Positions 25,589-34,842 of a stretch of 64,000 bases of DNA are shown here, piece by piece. The stretch comes from Armatimonadota bacterium (GTDB taxonomy: Bacteria > Sysuimicrobiota > Sysuimicrobiia > Sysuimicrobiales > Kaftiobacteriaceae). Position numbers and translations under genes: made by a program. Numbering within the stretch: position 1 is the first letter of the stretch; each line of letters opens with the position of its first letter. The DNA is taken from NCBI GenBank assembly GCA_031459765.1, contig JAVKHY010000003.1, positions 124,001 through 188,000 on the forward strand, given 5' to 3'. Below the pieces are notes generated by a model. It was not told the origin of the DNA. It was given only the letters and a program-made list of their open reading frames with translations, and ran no database searches.

Positions 25589-26754
25589 CACCGTCCGTCC
25601 GCAGGCGCCTCGCCGCCGGTTTCCTGGCCATGTTCCTGGCCGTCCCGCCCGCATCGGCCGCGGCGGAGACCGCCCCTGCGACGGTCTCGCCGGCGACGAC
25701 CGCGCCCGCCGGGGGTCGGGCCCAGCTCCGCCGCTTGCTGGACCGGTTGAGCCGGTCGCGACACCGCCTGCGGGAGGTGAAACGGGCGGAACGGCGCGTC
25801 CTCTCGGCCCTGGAGGACATCGATCGCTCCCGGGAGGCCACCGAACGACGGCTGGCCGAGCTGGCGCAGGAGCAGGAACGCTCGAAGGCGGAGGTGCAGA
25901 AGGCCGCGACGCATCTGGCCGACCTCGAACGCCGGCTGGCCGCGCACCGGGCGCGCCTGGGTGGGCGGCTGCGGACGATCTACCTGTACGGGCGGACCGG
26001 GTATGTGGACGTTCTCCTCGGGGCGGGCGACGTCGGCGAGTTCGTCACGCGCTGGCAGTTCCTTTCGACCATTGTGGGCGCCGACGCCCGGTTGATCCGC
26101 GAGTACGCGGAGGATGTCGAGGAGTCGCAGGCCTGGCTGGCGGTGCTGCGCCAGCAGCAGGCCCGCCTCGCCGCCGTCGCCGCCGAGACGGAGGCCCGGC
26201 GCCGCGAGGTGGTCGCGGAGGAGCGCGCCAAGCGCACCGTGCTGGCCCGCCTCCAGGAAGAGCGCGCCGCCTTCGAGCGGATGGTCGCCGAGCTGGAGGA
26301 GGACTCGCGCCAGCTGGAGGCGCTGATCCGGCGCAGCCAGGGTGCGCCGCGCAGCGTGGCGCTCGCCCGCAGCCTGGCCGGTTTCATCTGGCCCGCCCGC
26401 GGCGTCTTCACTTCTGGGTTCGGCATCCGGCGCCATCCCATCTTCCGCATCCGACGGATGCACACCGGGCAGGACATCGCGGCGCCCTACGGCTCGCCCG
26501 TGCTGGCCGCAGGGGACGGCCGGGTGATCTATACCGGCTGGTTCGGCGGGTACGGGAAGATCGTGGTGCTCGATCACGGCGACGGCCTCTCCACGCTGTA
26601 CGCCCACCTCTCCGCGATCCTCGTAGGGGTGGGGCAGGCCGTACGCCGGGGGCAGGTGGTCGGACGGATCGGCAGCACCGGCTACAGCACCGGGCCGCAT
26701 GTCCACTTCGAGGTGCGGGTGCAGGGCCGGCCGATCGACCCGGCCCGCCGGTGA
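25585..26754 (+). CDS. EnvC-like coiled-coil LytM (M23) protein
   Basis: The 389-residue product has a signal peptide (to about ASAAAE, residue 28). Long Arg/Glu-rich coiled coils follow (about 48-125 and 170-245), then a C-terminal LytM domain (about 270-385). Unlike E. coli EnvC, whose LytM site is degenerate, all M23 zinc ligands appear present here: HTGQDIAAP (HxxxD), LYAHLS and GPHVHFEVRVQG (HxH). It may therefore be an endopeptidase itself rather than only an amidase activator. Coupling to ftsEX places it as their effector. Confidence 0.92.
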   Translation: MTPSVRRRLAAGFLAMFLAVPPASAAAETAPATVSPATTAPAGGRAQLRRLLDRLSRSRHRLREVKRAERRVLSALEDIDRSREATERRLAELAQEQERSKAEVQKAATHLADLERRLAAHRARLGGRLRTIYLYGRTGYVDVLLGAGDVGEFVTRWQFLSTIVGADARLIREYAEDVEESQAWLAVLRQQQARLAAVAAETEARRREVVAEERAKRTVLARLQEERAAFERMVAELEEDSRQLEALIRRSQGAPRSVALARSLAGFIWPARGVFTSGFGIRRHPIFRIRRMHTGQDIAAPYGSPVLAAGDGRVIYTGWFGGYGKIVVLDHGDGLSTLYAHLSAILVGVGQAVRRGQVVGRIGSTGYSTGPHVHFEVRVQGRPIDPARR

Positions 26755-26800
26755 GCCGATGCCCCGCCCCAGGTCGCCGGTTGGACGCCGGGCGGGTAGA

Positions 26801-28237
26801 ATGATGGGCGTGAACACTTCGCTACCCCTCTCGCGTCGCCTCATCGTCACGGCGGTGCTGGTGGTGGTCCTGGCCCTGGTCGGGGCGATCATCGCCCAGA
26901 CCGCGCCCGACCCCCGGCGCCAGGGTCGCGCGCTGCTGGACGCCGTCGTCCGCCAGGTCCAGCAGACCTTCATCCGCCGCGTCGCCGACGACCAGCTTTA
27001 CGCCGGAGCGACCAAGGCCCTGCTGGAGGAGGCCGGCACCGCCTGTGCGCGGCGGGTGACCGCGCCGCAGCCGACCGGCACCGGGCGCGCGCGGTTCTAT
27101 GCGCTGCTGGACCGGGTAGAGGCGCAGTGCGCCGACCCCCAGCGCGGCCCGGACGCGCTCTACCTGGCCGCAGCCAAGGGCATGTTGGAGGCGCTCGGGG
27201 ACCAGTACACCCGTCTGATGGACCCCCGCGCCTACCAGATGTTCCTGCAGGACACCCAGGGATTCTTCTCGGGCATCGGGATCTACATCGACGTGAAGGA
27301 CGACTACCCCATCGTGGTGCAGCCGATCGCCAACACCCCGGCGGCCCGAGCGGGGTTGAAGGCTGGCGACCGCATCGTGGTCGTGGACGGCGTGGCGACC
27401 AGGGGGATGTCGCTGCAGGAGGCGGTGACGCGGATCCGCGGCAAGGAGGGGACCCCCGTCCGGCTGCGCATCCGGCGCGGCGAGGCGGAACTGGACGTCA
27501 CCATCGTCCGCGCCCGGATTCAGATCACGGCCGCGGAGGGACCGGAGAGCCTGGACGAGGCCACGCGCCAGGAGCTGGCGCGCCAGCGGATCGGCTATGT
27601 GAAACTCATCACCTTCAACCACGAGCGGGCCGTGGAGGAGTTCGACCGCGTGGTGGAGCAGGCCCGGCGCGACGGCGCCAGGGCGCTGATCTTCGACCTG
27701 CGCACCAACGGCGGCGGGCTTCTCGACCAGGCCATCCGCGTGGCCAGCCGCTTCCTGCCCACGGGTCAGCCGATCCTCCACCTCTACGATCGAAACGGCC
27801 GCCGGGCCTCGGAGCGCTCCCGGCGTGGGGCGAAGATCGCCCTGCCCACGGTGGTGCTGGTGAACGAGTTCTCGGCCAGCGCCTCCGAGATCGTGGCCGG
27901 GGCGCTGCAGGACAGCGGGACGGCCACCATCGTCGGCGTCCATACCTTCGGCAAGAACCTCATTCAGTCCATCGTCGACCTGCCCATGGGCGCCGGCGCC
28001 GCGATCACCTCGGCGAAGTGGGTCACCCCCCGGGGGCAGGACATCAGCGGGAAGGGGTTGACCCCCGACGTCGTGGTGGGGGAGCCGGAGGAGCGGCTGC
28101 GCGCCACCCTCAAGGGGCGGCCCGAGGCGGAGGTGGAGCAGCGCCTGGCGCAGATGCGGGCCGAGCAACTGCGCCGCGCCGTGGAGATCCTCAGGCAGAA
28201 ACTCCAGCGCAGCCTCCGCCTGCCTGCCGCGGCATAG
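26801..28237 (+). CDS. S41-family C-terminal processing protease (CtpA-like)
   Basis: This 478-residue protein has a signal anchor (about residues 10-32), an N-terminal helical region, a PDZ domain (about 155-235; FSGIGIYIDVKDDYPIVVQP, AGLKAGDRIVVVDG) and an S41 catalytic domain. The nucleophile is in NEFSASASEI (about residue 357) and the general-base Lys is in HTFGKNLIQS (about 382). It cleaves extracytoplasmic proteins and is commonly linked to envelope-hydrolase control, fitting its place right after ftsEX-LytM. ATG 26801 was chosen; 26759 is an in-frame alternative. Confidence 0.93.
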   Translation: MMGVNTSLPLSRRLIVTAVLVVVLALVGAIIAQTAPDPRRQGRALLDAVVRQVQQTFIRRVADDQLYAGATKALLEEAGTACARRVTAPQPTGTGRARFYALLDRVEAQCADPQRGPDALYLAAAKGMLEALGDQYTRLMDPRAYQMFLQDTQGFFSGIGIYIDVKDDYPIVVQPIANTPAARAGLKAGDRIVVVDGVATRGMSLQEAVTRIRGKEGTPVRLRIRRGEAELDVTIVRARIQITAAEGPESLDEATRQELARQRIGYVKLITFNHERAVEEFDRVVEQARRDGARALIFDLRTNGGGLLDQAIRVASRFLPTGQPILHLYDRNGRRASERSRRGAKIALPTVVLVNEFSASASEIVAGALQDSGTATIVGVHTFGKNLIQSIVDLPMGAGAAITSAKWVTPRGQDISGKGLTPDVVVGEPEERLRATLKGRPEAEVEQRLAQMRAEQLRRAVEILRQKLQRSLRLPAAA

Positions 28238-28239
28238 CG

Positions 28240-29133
28240 ATGGCCCGTCGGCGCCGGGGGTCTTCTGCGCTGGCGTGGATCGCCGCGGCCGCCGCCGTCC
28301 TGGCGATGGGGGTCGCGCTGGGGCTGGCCGCCGCCGCGGGACTGGTACGGTGGGGGGCGGAGGCGCCTCCGCCGGTTCCGGCCCGGCCGCCGGTCGGGCC
28401 CCGGACCCTCCCTGCTGCGCCTCCAGGCGCGCCCGCCCCACGGACTGTTCCGGAGCGGACGCCCGCGCCGCCGGTCGGGCGGGCGGCGATCATCTTCGAC
28501 GATGCCGGGGGTAGCCTGGAGGACCTGGAGCAGATCATCGCCCTGGGGAGGCCGGTGACGGTCGCCGTCCTGCCCGGGCTGCGCTTTTCGCGGGAGGTCG
28601 CCGAGCGCGCCCGCGCCGCCGGATTGGAGGTGTTCCTGCACCTGCCCCTCGAACCGGAGGATCCCACCAAGACCCTCGGCCCCGGTGGCATCACCACGGC
28701 GATGTCCGAAGCGGAGATCGAGCGCGCCGTGCGGGCCGGCCTGGACGCCGTTCCCCAGGCGGTCGGCGTGAACAACCACATGGGCTCGAAGGGCACCGCC
28801 GACCCCCGGGTGATGCGGGCCGTGCTGCGCGTGGTGCGGGAGCGCAACCTGCGCTTCGTGGACAGCGTCACCTCTCCCCGCAGCGTGGCCGCGGCCATGG
28901 CCGCGGAGATGGGTATCCCCGTCGCCTCGCGCCAGGTCTTTCTGGACAACGAGAACGATCCCGCCGCCATCCGGGCCCAGCTGCGCCGCCTGATCCGCCT
29001 GGCCCGGACGACGGGCGAGGCCGTGGCCATCGGCCATGCCCAGCGGGTCACGGCGCAGGTGCTCCGGGAGATGCTGGGAGAATTCGATACGGCGGGTATC
29101 GAGCTCGTGCCGGCGTCGGCGCTGGCGCGCTGA
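28240..29133 (+). CDS. Divergent polysaccharide deacetylase (DUF610/YibQ family)
   Basis: The 297-residue product starts with a signal anchor (about residues 11-35) and a Pro-rich linker (about 45-80). The catalytic-like domain begins AAIIFDDAGGSLEDLEQII and continues with TVAVLPGLRFSREVAERARA, EVFLHLPLEPED, GVNNHMGSKGTADPRVM and VASRQVFLDNENDPAAI, all landmarks of divergent polysaccharide deacetylases. This family regularly follows the EnvC/CtpA pair and is thought to act on envelope glycans; the enzymatic activity is unproven. It starts 2 nt after the protease stop. Confidence 0.9.
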   Translation: MARRRRGSSALAWIAAAAAVLAMGVALGLAAAAGLVRWGAEAPPPVPARPPVGPRTLPAAPPGAPAPRTVPERTPAPPVGRAAIIFDDAGGSLEDLEQIIALGRPVTVAVLPGLRFSREVAERARAAGLEVFLHLPLEPEDPTKTLGPGGITTAMSEAEIERAVRAGLDAVPQAVGVNNHMGSKGTADPRVMRAVLRVVRERNLRFVDSVTSPRSVAAAMAAEMGIPVASRQVFLDNENDPAAIRAQLRRLIRLARTTGEAVAIGHAQRVTAQVLREMLGEFDTAGIELVPASALAR

Positions 29134-29146
29134 GGAGGACATCCCC

Positions 29147-30418
29147 ATGGCCGCTCAGGCCGCCGTGATCGCCCCGAGGGAAGACGCCTGGGAAGTGGCG
29201 CTGCGCCAGTTCAACCTCGCCGCCGATTACCTCCCGCTCAAGCGCGGGATCCGCGAGTTTCTGGCCTACCCCAAGCGCGAACTCACCGTGAACTTTCCCG
29301 TCAAGATGGACGACGGCTCGGTGCGCATCTTCACCGGCTACCGGGTCCACCACAGTACCGTGCTGGGACCCACCAAGGGAGGCATCCGGTATCACCCGGA
29401 GGTCACCCTGAACGACGTGCGGGCCCTGGCCATGTGGATGACCTGGAAGTGCTCCGTCCTGGGACTGCCCTACGGTGGGGCGAAGGGCGCCGTGGTCGTC
29501 AACCCCAAGGAGCTCTCCAACGACGAACTGGAGCACCTCACCCGCCGCTATGCCACCGAGATTAGCCTGCTGATGAGCCCGGAGGGCGACATTCCCGCGC
29601 CGGACCTGGGGACGAACGCCCAGATCATGGCCTGGATCATGGACACCTACAGCATGCACCGCGGCCACTCCACACCCTCCGTGGTGACGGGCAAGCCGCT
29701 GGCCATCGGCGGTTCCTACGGGCGCGCCGAGGCGCCCGGGCGCGGTGTGTGGCTGGTGGCGCGGGAGGCCTGCCGGCGGGTGGGGATCCCCCTGGACGGA
29801 GCGGCGGTGATCATCCAGGGGTTCGGCGCCGTCGGGTCCACGGTCGCCTCTCTCCTCCACGACCACGGGTGTCGCATCGTGGCCGTGTCCGACAGCAGCG
29901 GCGGGGCTTACAACTCCCGGGGGATCGACCCCCGGGCGCTGCGGCGCCACAAGGACGAGCACCGGACCGTTCAGGGGTTCCCGGGCACCGAGCGCGTGAC
30001 CAACGCCGAGATGTTGGAGCTCCCCTGCGATATCCTCGTGCCGTGCGCGGTCCAGGGCCAGATTACCGGAGAGAACGCCCCCCGCCTCCGCACCCGGATC
30101 GTCGTCGAAGGCGCCAACGGCCCCCTCACCCCTGATGCCGACCGCGTCCTGGCCGAGCGCCGGATTCTCGTCGTCCCCGACATCATCGCCAACGCCGGCG
30201 GCGTCATCGTCTCCTACTTCGAGTGGGTGCAGGGACTGCAGCAGTTCTTCTGGACGGAGGAGGAGGTCAATCGGAACCTCGAGCGCATCATCCTGCGCAG
30301 TTTCCACCAGGTGATGGCCACGGCGGAAGAGAAAGGCACGACCCTGCGCACCGCGGCACTGATCCGAGCCATCGGCAGGGTGGCGGACGCCCTGATGACC
30401 CGGGGGATCTACCCCTAA
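29147..30418 (+). CDS. gdhA: Glutamate dehydrogenase (Glu/Leu/Phe/Val dehydrogenase family)
   Basis: This 423-residue NAD(P)-dependent enzyme interconverts glutamate and 2-oxoglutarate plus ammonia. The N-terminal domain carries GPTKGGIRYHPEVTL and PYGGAKGAVVVNP (catalytic Lys) and PEGDIPAPDLGTN (catalytic Asp). The Rossmann domain has VIIQGFGAVGSTVASLL (GxGxxG) and an adjacent VSDSS that may favour NADP or NAD. The length and motifs match hexameric bacterial GDH-1/RocG type. A GAGGAGGA box precedes ATG 29147, 13 nt after the deacetylase stop. Confidence 0.93.
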   Translation: MAAQAAVIAPREDAWEVALRQFNLAADYLPLKRGIREFLAYPKRELTVNFPVKMDDGSVRIFTGYRVHHSTVLGPTKGGIRYHPEVTLNDVRALAMWMTWKCSVLGLPYGGAKGAVVVNPKELSNDELEHLTRRYATEISLLMSPEGDIPAPDLGTNAQIMAWIMDTYSMHRGHSTPSVVTGKPLAIGGSYGRAEAPGRGVWLVAREACRRVGIPLDGAAVIIQGFGAVGSTVASLLHDHGCRIVAVSDSSGGAYNSRGIDPRALRRHKDEHRTVQGFPGTERVTNAEMLELPCDILVPCAVQGQITGENAPRLRTRIVVEGANGPLTPDADRVLAERRILVVPDIIANAGGVIVSYFEWVQGLQQFFWTEEEVNRNLERIILRSFHQVMATAEEKGTTLRTAALIRAIGRVADALMTRGIYP

Positions 30419-30573
30419 AGCCGACGGCCGGGGTCCACAAAGGGAGCGGCTCCTCCCCCCGCGTCCGTGAGAAGGAAGGGGGGAGGGGGCGGCGAAACGG
30501 TTTCCCCAAAATCCGGAACGACCAGAAGTGGTGCAGCAGATCAGCGCCCGTCGTGCGCGGTGCGACGGTGTTT

Positions 30574-30589
30574 CCCCCTGATCAGGGGG
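30574..30589. repeat. 16-bp perfect palindrome upstream of the branched-chain amino-acid operon
   Basis: CCCCCTGATCAGGGGG is perfectly self-complementary and lies 119 bp before livK in the 289-bp gap after gdhA. It may be an operator or the stem of a small terminator (6 bp around GATC), but only ATT follows, so terminator function is weak. The rest of the gap is purine-rich with no gene seen. Confidence 0.4.
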
Positions 30590-30707
30590 ATTCTGTGCGC
30601 TCTCCGCCGCGGCGCGGAGCGGGAAGGGAGGGAGGGGCTCGGTCCAGTCCAGGAGAGCGGTTGGCACCGGGTGGTTCATTCCATCACGTGAGGAGGCTGA
30701 TAGGCGG

Positions 30708-31958
30708 ATGAAGCGACTCCAGATTCCCGTAGCGTTGACGATCGCGGTGCTGCTGGTCGCGGCCTTCCTGGCCCCGCTGGCGCCCGCCGCTACCGTGGGT
30801 CCCGTCACCGACCCGATCGGGGTGGTTCGGATCAACCGCGGGCAGCCCATTACCATCGCCTCCTGGCTCGTCATCGCCGGACCCGATGCGAGCCTGGGCG
30901 TGGACAGCAACCGGGGTATCGAGATCGCCATCGCCGACAAGGGCCGCGTGCTGGGCTTTCCGATCCGGCTGATCAAGGAGGACTCGGGCTGCAACGCCGA
31001 GGGCGGCGTGGCCGCGGCCACAAAGATCGCCGCGAACAAGGCCGTCGTGGCCGCCATCGGCAGCTCCTGCTCCAGCGAGGCCGTGCCCGGCGCGCCCATC
31101 CTCTGGAAGGCGGGCATCGTCACCGTGTCCCCCTCCAACACCGCGCCCAAGCTGACCGACCCCAAGCGGGGCCCGGACTACGACGGCTACCTGCGCACGG
31201 CGCACAATGACCTGGTGCAGGGAAAGGTCGCCGCAGAATTCGCCCGGAAGTCGTTGAAGGTCAGCCGGGCGGCGACGATCCACGACGGCAGCCCGTATGC
31301 CGAGGGGCTGGCCAACGCCTTCGCCGATAACTTCAAGAAGCTCGGCGGAACGATCACCGCGCAGGAGGCGATCGCTCCGACCGACACCGACATGCGCCCG
31401 GTCCTGACGAAGATTGCCGCCGGGAAGCCCGAGCTGCTGTACTTCCCCATCTTCATCGCAGCCGGTGGGTTCGTTGTCCGACAGGCGAAGGAGGTTGCCG
31501 GCTTCGCCAATGTGAAGCTGATGTCCGCAGACGGCACCTTCTCACCGGACTTCCGCAAGGCGGCAGGCGACGCGGTCGTGGGCGTGTATAACTCGAGCCC
31601 GGATCTGTCTCCGGCGGTGCTGGGCCCCGGATACGCCAAGTTCCTGGAGAAGCATCAGAAGCGGTACGGGGAGAAGCCACTGTCGGCGTTTCACCCGCAC
31701 GCGTACGACGCGGCGATGATGATCTTCGCCGCCATCGAGAAGGTGGGGAAGAAAGACGCCGCGGGCAACCTCTACATCGGCCGGAAGGCGCTGCGCGATG
31801 CGCTCTTCGCCACGAAGAACTTCAAGGGGCTGACCGGGACGCTGACCTGCAACCAGTTCGGCGACTGCGCGGACCCGAAGATTGCCGTGTACGTGAGCGT
31901 GTCCGCAGATCCGGCCAAATGGAATCCCGGGACGGATCCTAAGAAGATCTACCCGTAG
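30708..31958 (+). CDS. livK: Branched-chain amino-acid-type ABC substrate-binding protein
   Basis: The 416-residue protein begins with a signal peptide (about residues 1-25, ending PAAT). It has the type-I periplasmic binding fold of LivK/amide-binding proteins, with features such as GPDASLGVDSNRGIEIAIAD, AVVAAIGSSCSSEAVPGAPI and GYLRTAHNDLVQGKVAAEFA. Ligand is unknown: relatives bind leucine, urea, amides or aromatic compounds. It is the first gene of a five-gene importer and is separated from livH by a strong hairpin at 31988-32023. Confidence 0.9.
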   Translation: MKRLQIPVALTIAVLLVAAFLAPLAPAATVGPVTDPIGVVRINRGQPITIASWLVIAGPDASLGVDSNRGIEIAIADKGRVLGFPIRLIKEDSGCNAEGGVAAATKIAANKAVVAAIGSSCSSEAVPGAPILWKAGIVTVSPSNTAPKLTDPKRGPDYDGYLRTAHNDLVQGKVAAEFARKSLKVSRAATIHDGSPYAEGLANAFADNFKKLGGTITAQEAIAPTDTDMRPVLTKIAAGKPELLYFPIFIAAGGFVVRQAKEVAGFANVKLMSADGTFSPDFRKAAGDAVVGVYNSSPDLSPAVLGPGYAKFLEKHQKRYGEKPLSAFHPHAYDAAMMIFAAIEKVGKKDAAGNLYIGRKALRDALFATKNFKGLTGTLTCNQFGDCADPKIAVYVSVSADPAKWNPGTDPKKIYP

Positions 31959-31987
31959 GGTTGCGGGACATCGTGGGGTGATGCTCT

Positions 31988-32023
31988 GAGGGGATGGGTC
32001 CGGTCGTGCCGGCCCATCCCCTC
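31988..32023 (+). terminator. Intercistronic hairpin between livK and livH
   Basis: GAGGGGATGGG (31988-31998) pairs with CCCATCCCCTC (32013-32023), extended inside by CCGG pairing. Only TTG follows, so it is a leaky terminator or an mRNA-stabilising element. Placing such a structure after the binding-protein gene is a common way to make more binding protein than permease. Confidence 0.65.
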
Positions 32024-32057
32024 TTGACGCAAGGACGCGGGGGGACGGACACAGATC

Positions 32058-33143
32058 ATGGGGGTCAACGCGATGGCGCTGCCGCGGAGCCGCTGGTGGC
32101 GCCGGCTGTCCGTCATCGAACTCTACCTCTGGGCCTTCCGGCTGGCCGTCGTCCTGGTGGTGGTCTGGGGTGTGGTGGGGACCGTCCGGGCGGCCCGCTA
32201 CTCGGGCGAGGTCTGGCTCGACTTCGTCGTCTTCGGGTTCTCCCAGGGCGCGATCTACGCCCTCATCGCCCTGGGCTACACCATGGTCTACGGCATCCTG
32301 CGCATGATCAACTTCGCCCACGGCGACATCTTCATGGTGGGGGCCTACACCGCCTACTACGCCGCGCGGGCGCTGGACCAGCGGGGGATCTTCAACAGCC
32401 GACCGCTGCTGAGCCTGGCCCTCATCCTCGTCGTGGCCATGGTGGTCTCCATGGTCACCGCCCTGCTGGTCGAACGGGTCGCCTACCGCCCCCTGCGACG
32501 GGCCCCGCGGCTGGTGCCCCTGATCTCGGCGATCGGGGCCTCTTTCTTCCTGGAGTACGCCGTCCGCGGCCTCTACGGCTCCGGGTTCCAGGCCTATCCC
32601 GAGTTCAACGTCTTCAAGGGCGAGTGGGTGCTCTTCGGCGTCGGCATTCTGCGCACCCAGGCCGTGGTCATCGTCTCCGCGCTCATCCTCATGGCCGCGC
32701 TCTATCTGTTTGTGATGCGCACCAAGACGGGTACGGCGATGCGTTCGGTGGCCGAGGACATGGAGGTGGCGGCGTTGATGGGCATCAACGTCGACCGGAT
32801 TATCGTCATCACCTTCGCCATCGGCGGGGCCGCGGCGGGCGCCGCCGGCATCCTCTACGCCCTGGTCTTCAAGCAGGTGCACTTCTTCATGGGGTTCTAT
32901 CCGGGGATCAAGGCCTTCACCGCGGCGGTGCTGGGCGGGATCGGCAACATCCCCGGCGCGTTGCTGGGCGGCGTGGCCCTCGGCCTGATCGAGTCCGTGG
33001 CCCCGATCCTGGTCCTGGACGGCCTGGGGATTGTCGCCCCCTACCAGCTCAAGGACGTCACGGCCTTCATCATGCTGGTGATGGTCCTCATCTTCCGGCC
33101 GTCGGGGATCCTGGGGGAGCGGCTGGCCACGAAGAAGGCGTAG
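32058..33143 (+). CDS. livH: Branched-chain amino-acid ABC transporter permease LivH
   Basis: This 361-residue permease has the LivH core: GFSQGAIYALIALGYTMVYGILRMINFAHGD, then MRTKTGTAMRSVAEDMEVAALMGINVDRI (cytoplasmic loop contacting the ATPases) and AFTAAVLGGIGNIPGALLGG. It carries an extra N-terminal helix (about residues 22-45) not found in E. coli LivH. It forms the channel with LivM. LivM starts 4 nt after its stop. Confidence 0.92.
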   Translation: MGVNAMALPRSRWWRRLSVIELYLWAFRLAVVLVVVWGVVGTVRAARYSGEVWLDFVVFGFSQGAIYALIALGYTMVYGILRMINFAHGDIFMVGAYTAYYAARALDQRGIFNSRPLLSLALILVVAMVVSMVTALLVERVAYRPLRRAPRLVPLISAIGASFFLEYAVRGLYGSGFQAYPEFNVFKGEWVLFGVGILRTQAVVIVSALILMAALYLFVMRTKTGTAMRSVAEDMEVAALMGINVDRIIVITFAIGGAAAGAAGILYALVFKQVHFFMGFYPGIKAFTAAVLGGIGNIPGALLGGVALGLIESVAPILVLDGLGIVAPYQLKDVTAFIMLVMVLIFRPSGILGERLATKKA

Positions 33144-33147
33144 CCCG

Positions 33148-34842
33148 ATGAGCACCCGATCACCGTTGCGGCATGCGGTACGGATCGGCCTCCTCTGGGG
33201 GACGGGAGCGCTGTTCATCTCGCTCGTCGGCCTGATCGAAGCGCTCCAGCAGCGGCAGATCGTCACCGGGATCGTCTCCGGGGGACACACCATCCTCCTG
33301 GTGTTGATCCTGGCGGCGGGGCTCTCCCTGGCGCGCCCGCTGACCGCCGTGGGGGCGGGGGTGCGGCTCGGCGCAGCGGCGCTCGCCGGGGTGATCGCCG
33401 CTCTTCCCGTCGCGCTGTGGCTGCTCCTGAGCCGGGTGGTCAACTTCCGCGCCATGATCGTCGGCGCGACCCCGGAGCTGTACACCATCCTCTCCCTGGG
33501 GCGGGGCCCGGCGGTCCTTCCGTGGCTCCTCCTCGGCGGCGCCCTGCTGGCTGCGGTCGGCATGGCGCTGACGATGCTCCCGCGCGAGGCCCAATCCCTG
33601 GCCACCACCGGGCTGGTCACGCTCCTCATCATCGGGCTGCTCCAGGAACAGGTGCAGCTGATCCTTCAGGCGCCGTGGCTGACCCGGATCCGGGAGGCGC
33701 TCTTCACCTTTGACGGCCTGACGCCGCTGGGCGCCGTGATCGTCGTCGCGCTGAGCGCGGGGGTGAGCAGTCTCTGGCACCGGCAGCGGCCGAGAGCCAG
33801 GGCGCGACTGGCGCAGTGGCCCCCCGCCCGGCGGCGCTGGCTGCAGGTCGGCGGGTTTGCCGCCGCCGTGGCGCTGATCCTCCTGCTGCCGCTGTTCGTC
33901 GGCCCCTTCTTCTCCCAGGTGCTGGTGTTGGTCGGCCTGTACACGCTGATGGGGATGGGGTTGAACCTCGAGGTAGGGTTCGCCGGGTTGCTGGACATCG
34001 GGTTCGTCGCCTTCTGGGCCATCGGCGCCTACACCGTGGGGTTGCTGACCTCGTCGAGCCCCCAGGCCATCGCCCATCTCTCCTGGTGGACGGCAACGCT
34101 GATCGCCGCGGTCGTCTCGCTGATCTCGGGGTTTCTCTTCGGGTTGCCCATCCTCGGCATCCGGGGCGACTACCTGGCCATCGCCACGCTGGGCTTTGGC
34201 GAGATCATCCGCCTACTGGTGCTGTCGGATTTCCTCCGGCCGTGGCTGGGCGGGTCGCAGGGCGTGCTCGGGATTCCCAAGCCGGTGCTCTTCGGCTTTG
34301 AGTTTCGGGGTCCGGAGCAACTCTTCTTCATCACCATCGGGGCCAGCGCCATCGTGGCCTTTGTCGCCGCCCGGCTGCGCGACTCGCGTCTGGGCCGGGC
34401 CTGGATGGCGATGCGCGAGGACGAAGATGTAGCCCAGGCCATGGGCATCAACACCGTCAACATCAAACTCCTGGCCTACGGCATCGGCGCCGTCTTCGCC
34501 GGGGTGAGCGGGGCCATCTTCGCCGTCATGGTCGGCTCCGTCTTCCCCCACTCCTTCTCCGTGCTGGTCTCGATCAACGTCCTGGCCCTGATCATCGTGG
34601 GCGGAATGGGCAGTCTGCCCGGGGTCGTCGTCGGCTCCCTGGCCCTGGTCGGCCTGCCCGAGTTGTTGCGCGAGTTCTCCGACTACCGCTTCCTGGTCTA
34701 CGGCGCGGTGCTGATGGTGATGATGATCCTCCGCCCGGAGGGGCTGTGGCCCGCTGCGGCCCAGCGCCGCGAGTTGCACGAGGAGGTGGCGGCCGTGCCC
34801 GAGCGGGAAGCGGTGGAGATGCTTCCGGGGAGCGATGGCTAG
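33148..34842 (+). CDS. livM: Branched-chain amino-acid ABC transporter permease LivM with long N-terminal extension
   Basis: This 564-residue permease is much longer than E. coli LivM (about 425). The C-terminal portion has the family core: GLNLEVGFAGLLDIGFVAFWAIGAYT, GIRGDYLAIATLGFGEIIRL, GRAWMAMREDEDVAQAMGIN and NVLALIIVGGMGSLPGVVVG. The first 220 or so residues add five to six extra hydrophobic segments with no family match I recognise. The last 25 residues are charged. It lies between livH and livG without gaps. Confidence 0.9.
   Translation: MSTRSPLRHAVRIGLLWGTGALFISLVGLIEALQQRQIVTGIVSGGHTILLVLILAAGLSLARPLTAVGAGVRLGAAALAGVIAALPVALWLLLSRVVNFRAMIVGATPELYTILSLGRGPAVLPWLLLGGALLAAVGMALTMLPREAQSLATTGLVTLLIIGLLQEQVQLILQAPWLTRIREALFTFDGLTPLGAVIVVALSAGVSSLWHRQRPRARARLAQWPPARRRWLQVGGFAAAVALILLLPLFVGPFFSQVLVLVGLYTLMGMGLNLEVGFAGLLDIGFVAFWAIGAYTVGLLTSSSPQAIAHLSWWTATLIAAVVSLISGFLFGLPILGIRGDYLAIATLGFGEIIRLLVLSDFLRPWLGGSQGVLGIPKPVLFGFEFRGPEQLFFITIGASAIVAFVAARLRDSRLGRAWMAMREDEDVAQAMGINTVNIKLLAYGIGAVFAGVSGAIFAVMVGSVFPHSFSVLVSINVLALIIVGGMGSLPGVVVGSLALVGLPELLREFSDYRFLVYGAVLMVMMILRPEGLWPAAAQRRELHEEVAAVPEREAVEMLPGSDG

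Noticed and set aside
30640-30707. T-box-like GGTTGGCACCG upstream of livK
   Set aside because: Only a short partial match, with no Stem I, no TTCGTCC partner and no terminator hairpin.
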